Assembly (NCBI RefSeq): GCF_002878395.1
Contig: NC_061121.1
Location: 13,339,652-13,403,651, forward strand
Direction: 5' to 3'
DNA: 64,000 nt
DNA from: Capsicum annuum
Taxonomy: Eukaryota > Streptophyta > Magnoliopsida > Solanales > Solanaceae
The notes under the pieces are model-generated. The model was not told the origin of the DNA. It did not search any database and saw nothing but the letters and a program-made list of their open reading frames with translations. Made by a program: the position numbers and the translations under genes. Positions 45,700 to 57,506 of the stretch are shown here, piece by piece; within the stretch, counting starts at the first letter, position 1; each line of letters opens with the position of its first letter.

Positions 45700-46455
45700 A
45701 TGAACTCTAATAGATGTGTAATCTATTGTAACAGGTGAAAAATATGTTACAACAGGTAAGTGATCAGTTGCAATAGATTACTTACCTATTAGGATTCATG
45801 TAATACTCCTGAAGATGATTTTAACGGATGAGTCCTCTGTTGTAATAGGTGAATCATATGTTGCAACAGACTATATCTGTTGCAACAGATAAAGCGCCTA
45901 TTGGGATAGATATTACATTACTAAAGAACCTTTAAAGTTGATTCCAACTAATGAGTGATATATTGAAATAGATAACTAACCTATTGCGACAGATGACTTA
46001 CCTGTTGCAAAAGATGATGCATCTGTTGGAATCAAGTTCAGATTCTGTTGCAATAGATAACTAACCTATTGCAGTAGATGTCTTACCAGTTACAACAGAT
46101 GACGTATCTGTTGGAATCGAGTTCAGGTCTGTTGTAACAGATAATTAACCTATTGCAATAGGTGACTTATCTGTTTCAATAGACAACGCGTTTGTTGGAA
46201 TTGAGTTCAGGTTCTGTTGCAATAGGTTACTAATATTTTGTAAGAGATATTTACTCTGTTGCAACAAATAACTAGTTTGTTGCAACAGAGGGGTCATATG
46301 TTGCAATAGATGACCCATCTGTTTAATTCATGTTACGGCACTAAAGAATCATAAACATGAATCTAACATATGAGTCTTCCGTTGCAACAGATGGCTCATC
46401 TGTCGCAACAGATGAGTGATCTATTTAAACGGATGGCTATTATGTTGCATTCATG
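45700..46455. repeat. Longest CAACAGAT/ATCTGTTG motif array
   Basis: Some two dozen motif copies over 0.75 kb, including a perfect ATCTGTTGCAACAGAT at 45,875-45,890 and near-perfect forms at about 46,390-46,415. Local higher-order units of about 115 bases are visible ('gttggaat(c/t)(a/g)agttcag(a/g)ttctgttgcaatag' at about 46,025, 46,108 and 46,195). It lies on the 5' side of the transposase remnant. Confidence 0.85.
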
Positions 46456-47708
46456 TTTGCTTGCTATCTATTGTTGAAAAAACAACACAATAGCAGTTAC
46501 CAGATGACAAATTCAACTAAAAATCATACTTTGACTTACCAAAGTCTCCTATGAAGTAATGCCAAAGTGGAAAGTGATGTATGAAAAAAAAATTGACCTA
46601 AGAAATTGGTCAAATAACAACAGTAGCGGTAACAACAACAATGGTCAATAATAAGAAGAAGATTGATGATCATGAAGTAGAAGATGATGATAATGAAGCA
46701 GAAGATGATGAATAAAGCAGCAACAATAATGAACAACAAAAAATCGCTAAGAGAGAGAATTGGATAAGAAGAGAGAGAAACACATTTTTTCCTCCGTTTC
46801 CTGATATAGTAGGTTAACATTTGGATCAAAGTATAAATTTAAAAACTTGTGGGTTATTCTCAAACTTTCCCAACTTTCTTAATTCATAATAAAGTAATTA
46901 TCACCTACACTCAATTATTAAGACTTGAGTCACCTACACCTCATTTTGAAATTTTTTTTTTGTCACTTTTAACTAATGTCCCAAGTTACTTTATAAAATT
47001 AACAGATTCTTTGCCAAGAGTAATAATTTGTTACTTATTTTATAAAAGGAGTTTTATATTTAATTAAATATTGGATAGTTTGCTCTGAAGATGTCATGTC
47101 AAATTTAAATGTTTTAATAAAATTAACTTAGCAAAATAAATTTCTAACAAATATTTTCTTAAGATATCTATCAAATCAATATAAATCAAGTAAAATAAAT
47201 GGAAGAAAACACCTAATGAATTGTATAATAGCAAATTTGTAGGTCCATAGATCGTTGGATTTGAAATCGAACTCTTTATAGTAACCATTATATATGTTTC
47301 ATTCTATTCGATCTTCCCTGTAATAACTACTACTTTTATGAGAATATGTTATATTCTAAATACAATTTATTAAAATAAATAGGATTAAAATTCTCCTAAT
47401 TAACGTTAGTTGTTCAGATAAAAATATATTAATAGTTTTGATTTTCATAATATTGGGTTTGTGTTGGCACGAGAATTGTCCTCTAGTTCATAAAGAGGTT
47501 CGACCATATCTCATCATCTTACTATTAACGTATTTTATATACCTTAAAGAAACTTCATTCCCTAAATATGCATAAAACAATGTTGTGAGCATAATTATCT
47601 TCGTATATTATCAACTAATAAAAATCGTAGACAATTATTTATAATATATAGTATCATAGTTGTCGCCAGTAACAACTTAGGAATTTCAATAAAGCTTTCA
47701 AGACTTTA
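46456..47708. other. AT-rich intergenic sequence
   Basis: Contains GAA/GAT-rich and CAA-rich simple sequence (46,610-46,740). Open frames on both strands (46,536-47,288) are of low-complexity I/L/F composition and are not recognised. Confidence 0.45.
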
Positions 47709-48303
47709 CTTATTGTAAGGCTCAACCAACTCAAAGATACTCTTACATGTTGCGATAATGATAGCTTTGGACAAAATCCGTACGACTTTCCCCAAAAAAT
47801 CTCACACGTTAAGAGATCATACATCTAATATGTAGCTTCCAGACTTAATTTTTAACTACCAATATGGACTTTCATTTTCATACCCAGCAATCTCCCCCCT
47901 CCCCCCTTTCAAATTAAGTTTCACGTGGCCCATCATCAATATCCACGAGCCACTGAGATTCACTGTGTGTCACCTAACATCATTTGAGTATTTTATTGGC
48001 AACTGGAGCCCTTAACTAGTTTCTTCTTGTGTTTCTGCATCTTTAAGCTCGTAAGATAAGGCAAAGAAAGCCCCTCACCCCATCATTTCACCACATCAGC
48101 AAACTCATCTTGTCGAGTCTAATACCATTTGTTGGGCTTAATCAGTTTAAAAATATTCTTACATGGTGCGATATTGTCCATTTTAGACCAAATTTACACT
48201 GTTTTTCCTAAAAGGTCTCACATTATTAAGATATTCTATTCCTTATATATAACTTCCAGACTTTTCAATTAGTGAATTTTTTATTCGCACACCCAACACT
48301 TTT
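47709..48303 (-). mobile_element. TRIM (terminal-repeat retrotransposon in miniature), 585 bp
   Basis: Two related terminal repeats, 47,714-47,891 and 48,130-48,298, share 'actcttacatg(t/g)tgcgat', 'tctcaca...ttaaga' and 'taacttccagactt' type segments. Read on the minus strand, the right copy starts TGTTGGGTGTG and ends CCCAACA. It is followed two bases later by TGGTATTAGA, close to the initiator-Met tRNA priming site (TGGTATCAGA). The internal 0.24 kb ends in a GGGGGGAGGGGGGAGA polypurine tract abutting the left copy (47,892-47,909). Flanks CTTAT (47,709) and CTTTT (48,299) form a 5-bp duplication with one mismatch. There is no coding capacity, as expected for a TRIM. Confidence 0.8.
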
Positions 48304-49190
48304 CATGACAGTTAAAAGTTTTCATTAATGACAAGTGACAAAATATCAATCTAGGGAAAAGAATCCACTTCAAACCCTTCCAAATTTTACATCAATTACC
48401 TACATAACGAACCTATCAGCACATTCATTACAATTTACAACTAGACATCACAGCCATTACATTACACACACATGTAATTTTCGTCAGACCCCGTCTGTGC
48501 ATAGAAAGAGTTAAAAATTGCATTCGAACATAAAAAGGATCGAATTGTGTCAACGTCGAACTCTTTTTTAGGTTCGAACACAACTTCGACAATCAAATAA
48601 TATTCTTTTTCAATCTAATGTAAAATACTACTACGTATTTTTTAAGTATCAACTAATTCATGTCCAAATACCTAATTATTATTATTTCAAAATAAAAACA
48701 TAAAATATAAATTAAGAAATACATTTTAATGATTTACAATTTCACTTTAACACATAAAACAAATCGTTCATAGAGTTTACCCGTTAATATTCTTCTCAAG
48801 TTTAAAACATAGAATTGACAATCATATTTTAAACAATAGCTAATAAAATAATTGAAAGAAAATATAATAGTCCATGACATGAGGTGTTCAAAAAGAGTGA
48901 CCCACTTATTAAAACACTAGACTTTGTAGATTTTAACTTAAACTAAGTCTAATCCCAAGACAACCACAATTTTCACTATTAAAAAAATGTAAATTTTTGT
49001 TTGACGAAACACCACAAAATAATTTGATAGGAAGTCCCTTACAGACGTTCAACAAGTCAGCTTCTGTCGTCGAAAAATTAAGGATTTACATTTTGTAGAA
49101 TGTTTATCTTTAAAACAATTATATCACCACACTCATTTTTATTCTTTTTGGTAAATTTTATGTATAAACATTGAATAAAGAGAATGTCAA
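48304..49190. other. AT-rich intergenic sequence
   Basis: No gene, array or transposon end is recognised. Confidence 0.45.
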
Positions 49191-49194
49191 CTTG

Positions 49195-51440
49195 ATCTAG
49201 GTCTAAAGGCAAATGCAGGTCAGTTTAGACCAATTTCCAGTTGTAATGTATGCTATCAATGCATATCAAAGATCCTATGTAGAAGGCTAAAGGCAGTATT
49301 ACCTTCACTGGTCAATAACTCCTAAGGTGCATTCGTACAAGGGAATGTCTTTAGTACATAATGTACTAATGTTCCCTGATATCTTAAGACACTACAATAG
49401 GAAAACATCTGCTAGATGTTTAATGAAGATTGATTTGAAAAAAGCTTATGACATGATAAGCTGGGAATTTGTTGAGGAAATGCTACATGGATAAGGCTTC
49501 CCTCCCAAATTTGTGAAGCTGATAATGATGTGTGTTACAAAAACAAAATTCTCAGTGAATGTAAATGACCCATGGATACTTTGAAGGGAAGAGGGGATTG
49601 AGGTAAGGGGATCCTATTTCCCCTCTATTGTTTGTCTTGGTAATGGAATATCTATCTAGGGTATTCCAGCAAAATGAGCAAGCTCCCTGAGTTTTGATAC
49701 CACCCTATGTGTAAGCCGTAAGGGGCAAGGTTTGACACATCTTACGTTTGCAGATGAACTAATGGTCTTCTGTAAAGGGAATGTGGCAGCTGTACAAAGG
49801 GTAAAGGAAGCTTTAGGACATTTTTCTATGGTGACTGGCTTAGAGGCAAACACAGACAAATAAAACATCTTTCTTGCTGGTGTTGAGGATAATATCAAAA
49901 TGGAAATTCTACAGTTGACAGAGTTTACTCTAAGGTCATTCCCAATAAGATACTTAGGATTATCTTTGTCACCCAAGAAATGGAGCAAAGTTGAATGTCA
50001 TCAATTATGTCTAAAGATTACTGACAAAATCTGAGTAGTGTCCACAAGACATCTATCTTATGCAGGAAAATTGCAAGTCAAAATTCTGTGTTATTTTCTT
50101 TACAGAATTTTTGGTGTTCTGGGTTTATGCTACCTCAATCCATATTGAAGGAAGTTGATAAAATATGTAAGGAATTCTTGTGGGACGGTGCAGTTGCGAA
50201 AAAGAAAGTCTCCTTGGTGGCTGGGTTGTGTCACCCAAAATAATATGGAGGTTTAAATATTAGAGGGAGTAGGGATGGTAATGGGGTGGTGCGGGTGCGG
50301 TGTAGTGCGGGTTTTAAGCTATGTGGGGCGGTGCGGGTTTTAAGTTATGTGGTGCGGAACGGGTTAAAGTAAGTTTTTTTTTTAAATGGTGCGGTGCGGT
50401 GCGGGTTGCGGGTATATGCGGGTTTAAATTAAAAATTAGTATTGTTCTCGTGAATATATCTAAAATCATATATATTCTTTACTTGAAGTTTTATGATACT
50501 TAAAACGACATGTATAACACTACAAATAAATAATTTTATAGTAGCTTTTTTAACATCTCTATTCATTTTAATAAAAATATGATATTTGATCATTACTTGT
50601 ACGTTATACTTTTTGACAATTTTTTAGTGAAAAGTGATATAATAGAAATTAGTTATTATTTCCTAGTTGTAGATTTGAAAATATTATGATTTTCAATGGA
50701 GTTACAAATTTTTTTTAAAAAAAGTAAAAAATAAAAACATGGAGCGGTGCATGCGGTTATGCACGGATATGGATGTGGGGCGGGTTTATGTGGGTTTAAA
50801 GGTGATGCGGTGCGGTGCGGTTTTAAAACTTTCGGGTTTAGAATAAACCCGCACCGCACCCGCACCATTGCCATCCCTAAGAGGGAGTAAACTATGGAAT
50901 ATAGCAAGTGGGGAAATTAATATGGATGCTTATGGAAAACAAAGACCTACTATAGGTTAAATGGGTGAATGGAATATATATGAAAGATGGAGATAATTTT
51001 TGGACTACTAGCCCACCCCCCAGATAGCAGTTGGCATTGGAAACAACTGCATAAGTTGAAGTTTAAGATGGTCAGCTGGTACAACAATGGTCACTATTGT
51101 CTAACAACTAATGGAAGGTATTCAATCTCCTGGGGATACTAGGCTCTACCACCTGCTGAAAGAAGATTAATTGGAGTTGAATTAGAGTAGAATAGGGTAA
51201 CTTTTCCTAAACATAGGTTCATAGTGTGGTTAGCAACTCTAGGCAGAATACTCACTAAAGACAGATTAGCCAGCATGGACATTGTATGTGACAATAAAGT
51301 GTGTAATGTGTACAGAGGATAAAGAAGAAGTTGTGCACCTGTTCCAGCATTGCACATGGACAAAGGAAGTTTGGTTAGCTGTGAAGGATTGTATTGGAGT
51401 GCAATTCCAGAGAGGTACAATGGAGACTATACAGATGGTT
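49195..51440 (+). pseudogene. LINE (non-LTR retrotransposon) reverse-transcriptase remnant, interrupted by a MITE
   Basis: Plus-strand pieces in order: GQFRPISSCNVCYQCISKIL and LKAVLPSLVNNS-stop-GAFVQGN (49,215-49,350), MKIDLKKAYDMISWEFVEEM (49,425-49,485), SPLLFVLVMEYLSRVF-like text (49,620-49,660), and LTFADELMVFCKG (49,740-49,780), where the catalytic F-A-D-D is F-A-D-E. A late segment follows, WDGAVAKKKVSLVAGL (50,180-50,225). After the MITE, a zinc-binding RT tail reads CVMCTEDKEEVVHLFQHCTW (51,300-51,360). The protein copies LINE RNA into DNA at the target site. 5' truncation (no endonuclease part), stops, frameshifts and the D-to-E change make it inactive. Confidence 0.85.
50262..50887. 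mobile_element. hAT-type MITE (610 bp) with perfect 8-bp target duplication
   Basis: The element spans 50,270-50,879, starts TAGGGATGGTAATGG and ends CCATTGCCATCCCTA (inverted termini with one mismatch in 15). It is flanked by AGAGGGAG on both sides (50,262-50,269 and 50,880-50,887). Eight-base duplications and this terminus fit hAT superfamily elements. Both ends carry G-rich tandem words (gcggtgcgggt), the centre is AT-rich, and there is no coding capacity. It sits inside the LINE reading frame, so it is younger than that insertion. Confidence 0.92.
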
Positions 51441-51700
51441 GCACGGAAGCACAGGAGTACAGTTAAGATAAACCTATCAACCGGGACGGGACGGTTCATA
51501 CCGGCACCAACCCAGTAAGGGCAATCGGTTTGTGAGCTGGTCTGGTCCGGGCCGGTCCTTAATGGATTAGGCCAGGCTCAACAGTAAAATCTCCCCAAAT
51601 AGTGACCGTCCCACTTAGCCTAGAATTAGTTTGGACCGGTTCAACCCGACCCACTTCAAGAAATGGGACGATTACCGGTTCGAAATGTAAAATAAAAAAA
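51441..51700. other. GC-rich GGTCCGGGCCGGT-type segment
   Basis: Contains 'ccgggacgggacggttcata', 'ggtccgggccggtcc' and 'gaccggttcaacccgaccc', the style of another hAT-like MITE. I could not find paired termini or a duplication, so only a fragment is suggested. Confidence 0.3.
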
Positions 51701-51761
51701 TTAAATTCAAATTTACATGTTTTTTTTCAATATGTACTATATATACACACCTATATATCTC

Positions 51762-52600
51762 TATCTCTATTATATTAAAAGTGGGAAGGCCCTTATAAAT
51801 GGAGTTGGCCCTTTTTATCCTTCATTAAAAGTCTCTCCTTTAAACAAAATCATCTTTTTTCTTTTTATGAAACCTAATGCCCTACTTCTATTGAAAGTCC
51901 TAATACCCTTATAAACCTAATTACCCTACTTCTAAATTATAAATTAGGCAAAAATGAAAGCAAAGCAGCAACTCTAAACCAAAATTACCAATAGTTTGCA
52001 AAGAAAGCAACACAGCAACTCTAAACCAAAAATACCTACGCTTTACAACACGATTTTCACTAAGGTTTATCTCCTTCCTTTATTCACTTTTATAAAGTCT
52101 TATTTTTTTGTATGTAGGACATGCAGTTTTTAACGATGTAGACATGCAGTTTTTTGACGATGTAAGCATCACGGGTCCTTGCTATGGTGAAGGCTAACTA
52201 CAATTTGATATCTCAATTATCGTATTGTTTTAATGTGGTTTACAGGAAGGTTGATGAATGTTCGGTTAGGCTTTGAGGAATTTTGTGAAAAGGTTAGCTT
52301 TAATCATATTATTTTACTGTAGTTTCTGATCCATTACTATATATTGTTTTTGTTGTTATCTGTTATGAGCACCCACGACCCCTAAATTCGTATTTTTTTA
52401 TTGTGGTTTATAGGATGGTTGATGAATGTTCGGTTAGGCTTTGAGGAATTTTGTGAAAAGGTTAGGTTTAATCATATTATTTTATTGTAGTTTTTGATCA
52501 ATTACTATCTGTTGTTTTTGTTATTATCTGTTATGAGCACCCACGACCCCTAAATCCTGCGGGTTCAGACCTTAATAATTATATAAGTTTACAGAAATTG
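51762..52600 (+). mobile_element. Possible Helitron fragment with 168-bp tandem duplication
   Basis: The left part begins TCTCTATTATATTAAAAGTG (51,763), resembling plant Helitron 5' ends (TCT...TATTA). No CTRR end with a hairpin could be assigned. The block holds two collinear copies of 168 bases (anchors 'tgtggtttacagg' 52,234 and 'tgtggtttatagg' 52,402), each ending 'gagcacccacgacccctaaa'. No replicase or helicase frame is present. Confidence 0.35.
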
Positions 52601-54112
52601 CTAATGTAAGTATAAGTTCTACAAAATCGTCCGAACATTTATATGTTGCTATGTTCACATAGAAAATAATTTCTCATAAGATATAGCTTATTGCAAGCAA
52701 TGGAACAAAAGACAACATTAATGTAGACTTGTCTTTCCATAAGTTTACTTCATCACCATCATCTACTGGTTCCATTACTGCACAAAGTGAAAATCTAAAG
52801 AGAAAAAAAAAAATCACTCCTACACTAAGAAGAGAGAAAAGGGAGGAAAATAAGAGGTAAGGTCGTACACGTACACATACAATCTCTCATCCTTTTTACA
52901 AATAGGTATGGTGTGCACAATTATCCTCTCTGAACCCTACTTATAGAGATTCTCTTCTATTTTACTTTTTCCTTATTTTGGTTGTTAAAAGCCTTTGATT
53001 ACATTGTTTACTTTTAGAACGTGACTCGAGAGAAAGAAAAATCTCCTTCATTGTTCAAGGAGGTAATCTCGTGAGCTCTAAGTAGGGGGTCGAATCTGAC
53101 ATGAGCAGCTACAACCAATAGTCATAAAAAAAATTAGTTTTTTTCACTTATTTAATTTTGTATTTCAAGTAACATATAATATGTTTAATCTTTCATGAGG
53201 CAAATAAGGTAGATGATATGAGACAGAAGCATTAGCATGAGAGGTCTTTGCTGTCGTTTGATGTATAGCAGGAATTCAACAAGAATTAATGCAAGCTGTT
53301 AAGAGATCAAAAATATCAATAGGTTCTCTTTTCGAGAATTAATCTTGGGATTTGTTAGTGATTTAAGGTAAACTTTTCATATCTTTAGTTTATTTTGAAG
53401 TTCTAGAAATCCAACACTATACTATGTTTCCTTCGCCAACAAATCAATCTACTGCGCTCTCTATAAATAATCTAAAAATCTCTTTATAGATAATTTTAAA
53501 ACCCAAAATCCAATCATATAATCTATATCTTTTTTTGTGCAGATTGAGAAGAAGAAAAATGTGTTGCGAGGAGGGTAGGATGTGCATGTTAAGTGTATGT
53601 GTATTATCCATTGTGGTGGCCATCAATTTTTTATTCGTATTCAGAGTTTCAACAATGGATTTCATTTTGCTACACTCTGTTCTTCAAGGATGAGTTAAAG
53701 TTGATGCTGAAATTTTACAACTTTTTTTTTGGTTTGGGGGTTAGGGTTTTTGGTGTTTTTATTGTTGATACCATTGAATGGAAATTTTGAGATAGTTTAT
53801 CTATGGAAATCGATTGATGGCTCGATGTTGTTTTTGTGAACAGGCAAGTCTTAAATTTTAAAAATATTTGGCTCTTAGGATATAATGTTTTGGGGGAAGT
53901 AATTAGACATGACATGATGCAACTTTATATTATTTATAACATGAACTTAGATAGGAAGTTATGGAGGACACGAATTAGGGTATAAGGTTAGTTAGATAAG
54001 TACCGTAGTTCTACTTTTCACAATGACTTATCAGGTTATCTATAATATTTTGCCATGTTCTTCCTTATTGTTATTTCTTTTTCTATACTGTTTTGGACAT
54101 TCTTTCCTTTTA
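52601..54112. other. AT-rich sequence, no supported gene
   Basis: A SINE-tail-like segment lies near 52,855-52,950 ('aaggtcgtacacgtacac' ... 'ctctgaaccctactta'). Open frames at 53,444-53,915 on both strands are not recognised. N-terminal exons of the NTF2-RRM gene were looked for here and not found. Confidence 0.4.
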
Positions 54113-54200
54113 GCCGAGGGTCTATCGAAAACAATCTCTCTACTTACCTTTCCTAGACCTCATTGTATGAGATTGCACTGAATATATTATTGTTGTAGGG
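54113..54200 (+). mobile_element. SINE 3' fragment (nightshade type)
   Basis: 'gccgagggtctatcgaaaac', 'cctagacctcattgtatgag' and a TTG-type end (tattattgttg) match the 3' part of a common SINE group of this plant family, where the text runs 'gggtctatcggaaacaacct ... agaccccacttgtgggatt ... gttgttg' (remembered family feature). The middle is deleted. Confidence 0.55.
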
Positions 54201-54299
54201 TATAGTATTTTAACTCCTGATTGTGAGGTTAGGCACTGTGGGATTATTTTCCACATGTTATCTGTTGCATTACACAAGTTGTCTGTGTTTTCCACATCT

Positions 54300-54700
54300 C
54301 CAACTTGAGGGGGGTACTAAGATAATTAACTAAAATTTAGAAAGATTAGGTGATTAACTAGTTGCACTGTTGCTGCGTGTGATTAGTTAGAAGTTAGCCT
54401 AATTGGACAGCTTACTGCTAGATGTAAGGTAGTTTCTAGATATTTTGTAATCTTCTTCTATAAATACTTATATGCTCGTAATGAAAGTCGGTTAAGCAGT
54501 TTATCCAGAAACTGGTTTCTTCTGTTTTTCCTTCTTCTCTCTTTCACTGCTCATATGAGCTAAGTTTAGGATCAACTTCCATTGTATGGAATAAAGGATT
54601 CTCTCAGCGTTAACTTTGAGTCATTGAATTAAGATTGGAATTATTGTATACTGGATTCCCAGATTAGTTATTTTACTTGTAATTTCACTTCAAAAAAGTG
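54300..54700 (+). mobile_element. Possible Ty1-copia 3' end: polypurine tract and LTR
   Basis: 'caacttgaggggggtactaa' (54,302) looks like a copia polypurine tract followed by an LTR start. 'cttctataaatacttatatg' (54,457) gives a TATA box in LTR-like context. The right end is unclear and no paired LTR is seen. Two 34-base tandem copies ('gcttctcttctagcat', 54,704 and 54,739) lie just after. Confidence 0.4.
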
Positions 54701-54940
54701 TATGCTTCTCTTCTAGCATTTTTAACATTGGGGAAATGCTTCTCTTCTAGCATATTTAACATTGGGAAACATTAATTAGACTTATGATTTTTGGAGAAAA
54801 ATTTATAGACTTTTTGTATCTATTTTTCATTTTATCATTTTCATTAACATTTGAGCTGTTACTAAAGGTTTTTTGGCTTAAGATTTTCTTATCTTTGACA
54901 AGTGGATGCTAATAGCCTTCTGATATTTGCATAATTTCAG

Positions 54941-56791
54941 AGCACAAATGATTTTATCATTTTATCTCACATCAAGGACAAAATAGTGGAAGTCATAAAT
55001 ATAGACTCCCGATCATCTGCCGGAGGAGGTGTTCTTGTGGCGGTAACTGCATGCTTGAATGAGCAAGATAACTCAAGAAAAAATTTCTCTCAGACTTTTG
55101 TTTCTTGCTCCACAAGAAAATGAATACTATGTGTTGAATGATATATTCCGCTTTGTTAGTGTAGTAAAATCTTCAACACTTGTTGAGGAAAAGGTTGATG
55201 AAAATGTTGTTGTTGCTCCTATGGGCATTTCAATTGATTCCTTTAAACCAATGTCAAACTTTTTTTTTTGTTTAACTTGTTATGACACATTAATATGATC
55301 TGATTGTGTAAATATTTAACTTGTCAATGTGTAGAACTTGAACTCTATTGTTAACTATATTAAACTATGCTCCATTTGAATTACTATTGCATTTATAACC
55401 GGCTACTAAGAGCAAAATCAACAATACTATCAGGGAAGTTTCTGATAATTCAGAGACTAAGGTGACGACAGATGATCAAGTTGTCCAGAAGTCTTCACTA
55501 ACTTCAAACGAGAAAGAAAAATCTGTTGTTGAGATGGTCTCAGTCATTCAGAATGAGGCTTCTAAACTTAGCTATGCTTCAATGGTTAGTCATACTTTTG
55601 AGGTTTGTTTGGTGTGCATGTGTTTGGTTCGCGTGCTAGTTATGCATAAATCATAACTTTTTTGCTTGACTCAGACTCCTATAGATGAAGCAAGGTAGGT
55701 CCTCGCCACCAACAAATACATCGTACAAAAATGTTAGGGTTGTTGCTGATGATGGTCTCCTATCAACACCTAAAATACCTCGAGCCAGTAGCCCAGTTCA
55801 GGCGCTAACATCTAGTTCGAGTGGTGTGTTTAAAGCTGTAACTGTGTCAACTAATTTTGCACAAGGCAATGTCAATGATGATTTCCGATGTAAATTTCTC
55901 TTTGCTTAATCAAATAGTTGATGAAATGTTGACCATGATAAGCCATTCTTTGATTTGTCATTTACATGTTGTAGATAAATCAATATATATTGGAGGATTG
56001 CCAACCAACACAATAAGAAGTGATCTCTACTCTATTGTCAAAGAGTTTGTACCAATTGATATTTAGGACATTCTGCTCAAAACTTCTGAGGTATATTTAT
56101 TTCACATTTTGTTGGTTATTGTTAGTATATATCATTTACTTAAATCTTCTCTCTTGTTTAAAGATTAAATGTAGGATGGATACTGCGTTGGATTTATGCA
56201 TTTTCAAGATGAAATTTCTGCTAAAAAAGTTGTCCAAGTAATGAATTCTACAAATTCTCTGTAAAGTGTTATATAAGCTTTGAATTATGTGATCATCTTT
56301 TAATGCTTTGTCTTCTTTCTTCAATGTTCAATTCTAGATGTGTTACATTACAGTGAAGGGGAGAGAAGTTTACATCAGATATAATCGACGTAACAAAGGT
56401 ATCTATATATGTATATACTTGTCATTTTATTCTCTCACATTCATGCATGGTTCGAGGAAGGGGTACACTCTAATGGGGTGTGATGTAGCCTGTCCTGGCT
56501 CAAGCATCCATGGTTGATCTGTACCATTGCTCCGAGGCCCTCCTTTATTCTGTCATAATCATAATGCTAATTCATTTAACTTAATTTAAAGGTCAATTTT
56601 GTCATGATAATGATCATATTGTATTTAATTTTCTTCAGGCCATGGCGAGAGGGCAAACTCTCCATCACATAGAGGTAGATTTCACAACAGTGGTTCTGAG
56701 TCGCGAAGCCGGCCTCAAAATTCTGATGGACACAAAGGGAAAAGGTTACCAACAGCAGAGCTACAGGAGGAGGGGCACTAACTATAATTAG
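54941..56791 (+). pseudogene. NTF2-RRM protein gene (G3BP-like), 5'-truncated and broken
   Basis: Exons separated by GT-AG introns. 54,941- encodes the second half of an NTF2-like fold (GGGVLVAVTACLNEQDNSRK, FSQTF, then after a +1 shift FLAPQENEYYVLNDIFRFV). Next come acidic/serine-rich linker exons (about 55,397-55,910, including KLSYASMV), then an RRM over 55,978-56,090 (KSIYIGGLPTNTIRSDLYSI, RNP2 = IYIGGL), 56,175-56,237 (DGYCVGFMHFQDE, RNP1-like) and 56,338-56,398. A Gly/Arg/Gln tail ends at TAG 56,789. Family members bind RNA and act in stress granules or RNA transport. Lesions: a frameshift near 55,105, an in-frame TAG in the RRM (near 56,067) and another shift near 56,744. No N-terminal NTF2 exons are found. 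Intact splice sites argue against a retrocopy. Confidence 0.75.
56440..56565 (-). mobile_element. TS-like SINE fragment in an intron of the NTF2-RRM pseudogene
   Basis: Minus strand: GGCCTCGGAGCAATGGTA (tRNA-like box A area) followed by 'ggctacatcacacccca' and 'accccttcctcgaacc', the layout of TS-type SINEs of this plant family. The box B area is largely deleted. Confidence 0.65.
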
Positions 56792-57506
56792 TGTTGGCGT
56801 AGCCTTGCAGTAGTAGGCTTAAGTTGTATCATGAATCCTTTTTGTGATTGCGCATCTTCATGTTAAAGGTACAATATTTTTTGGCTCAAAGTCTCCAACA
56901 TTCAGCTAGTTACATTATATTATCTCATCTCGTGTATTATTTTGAAGGACGACTTTTTGGAGTCCAGGATCTAGATACTATCACTTGTCTTCATGTTCGA
57001 TACATGGAATACTTGTCTTTGAAAAAATGAAGTGGTGTTATTAGTCTAATGGGGTTGTGTTCATCGTTTTTGAACTATCTAGAGGGTTGCACCTGGTGGA
57101 AAAATCAAGCACACAACATAGTTTATCATCACTTGATTGATGACATTCCTAGTTGCTCCTACATCATCAATCTCATACTGTTCATCCTATGCAAACATGT
57201 TCCACAAATGATAAATAGAATACTAGAAATAGAGGTTTTTCCAACCGCGAATCAAGGGAAATTAGTAATTTTTTAGTAGTGACCCGATATCCCTTTTCAA
57301 CTTTGTCCCTGTCAAGGATAAAAGTTCATGTTGTCCAGGATTCTACTAAGTATAGTCCTCAATCTTTCTCTATAGTAAACCTCCTGATGAATTACGTGCA
57401 ATCTGGACAGTCAGCCTGCGCTAGCTAGAGACTTTTCGTATATTTCCTTCCATGGTCGTCTTCCTACCTACGATTTGAACTTGGAACCTCAAGGTAAACT
57501 TTGAGC
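56792..57506. other. Downstream sequence, no gene recognised
   Basis: 3' flank of the NTF2-RRM pseudogene. Open frames at 56,848-57,276 are short and unrecognised. Confidence 0.4.

Noticed and set aside
45700..46455. CRISPR-like array of short palindromic repeats
   Set aside because: Spacing and repeat sequence vary, there are no cas genes, the genome is a plant, and the same motif is dispersed next to transposons.
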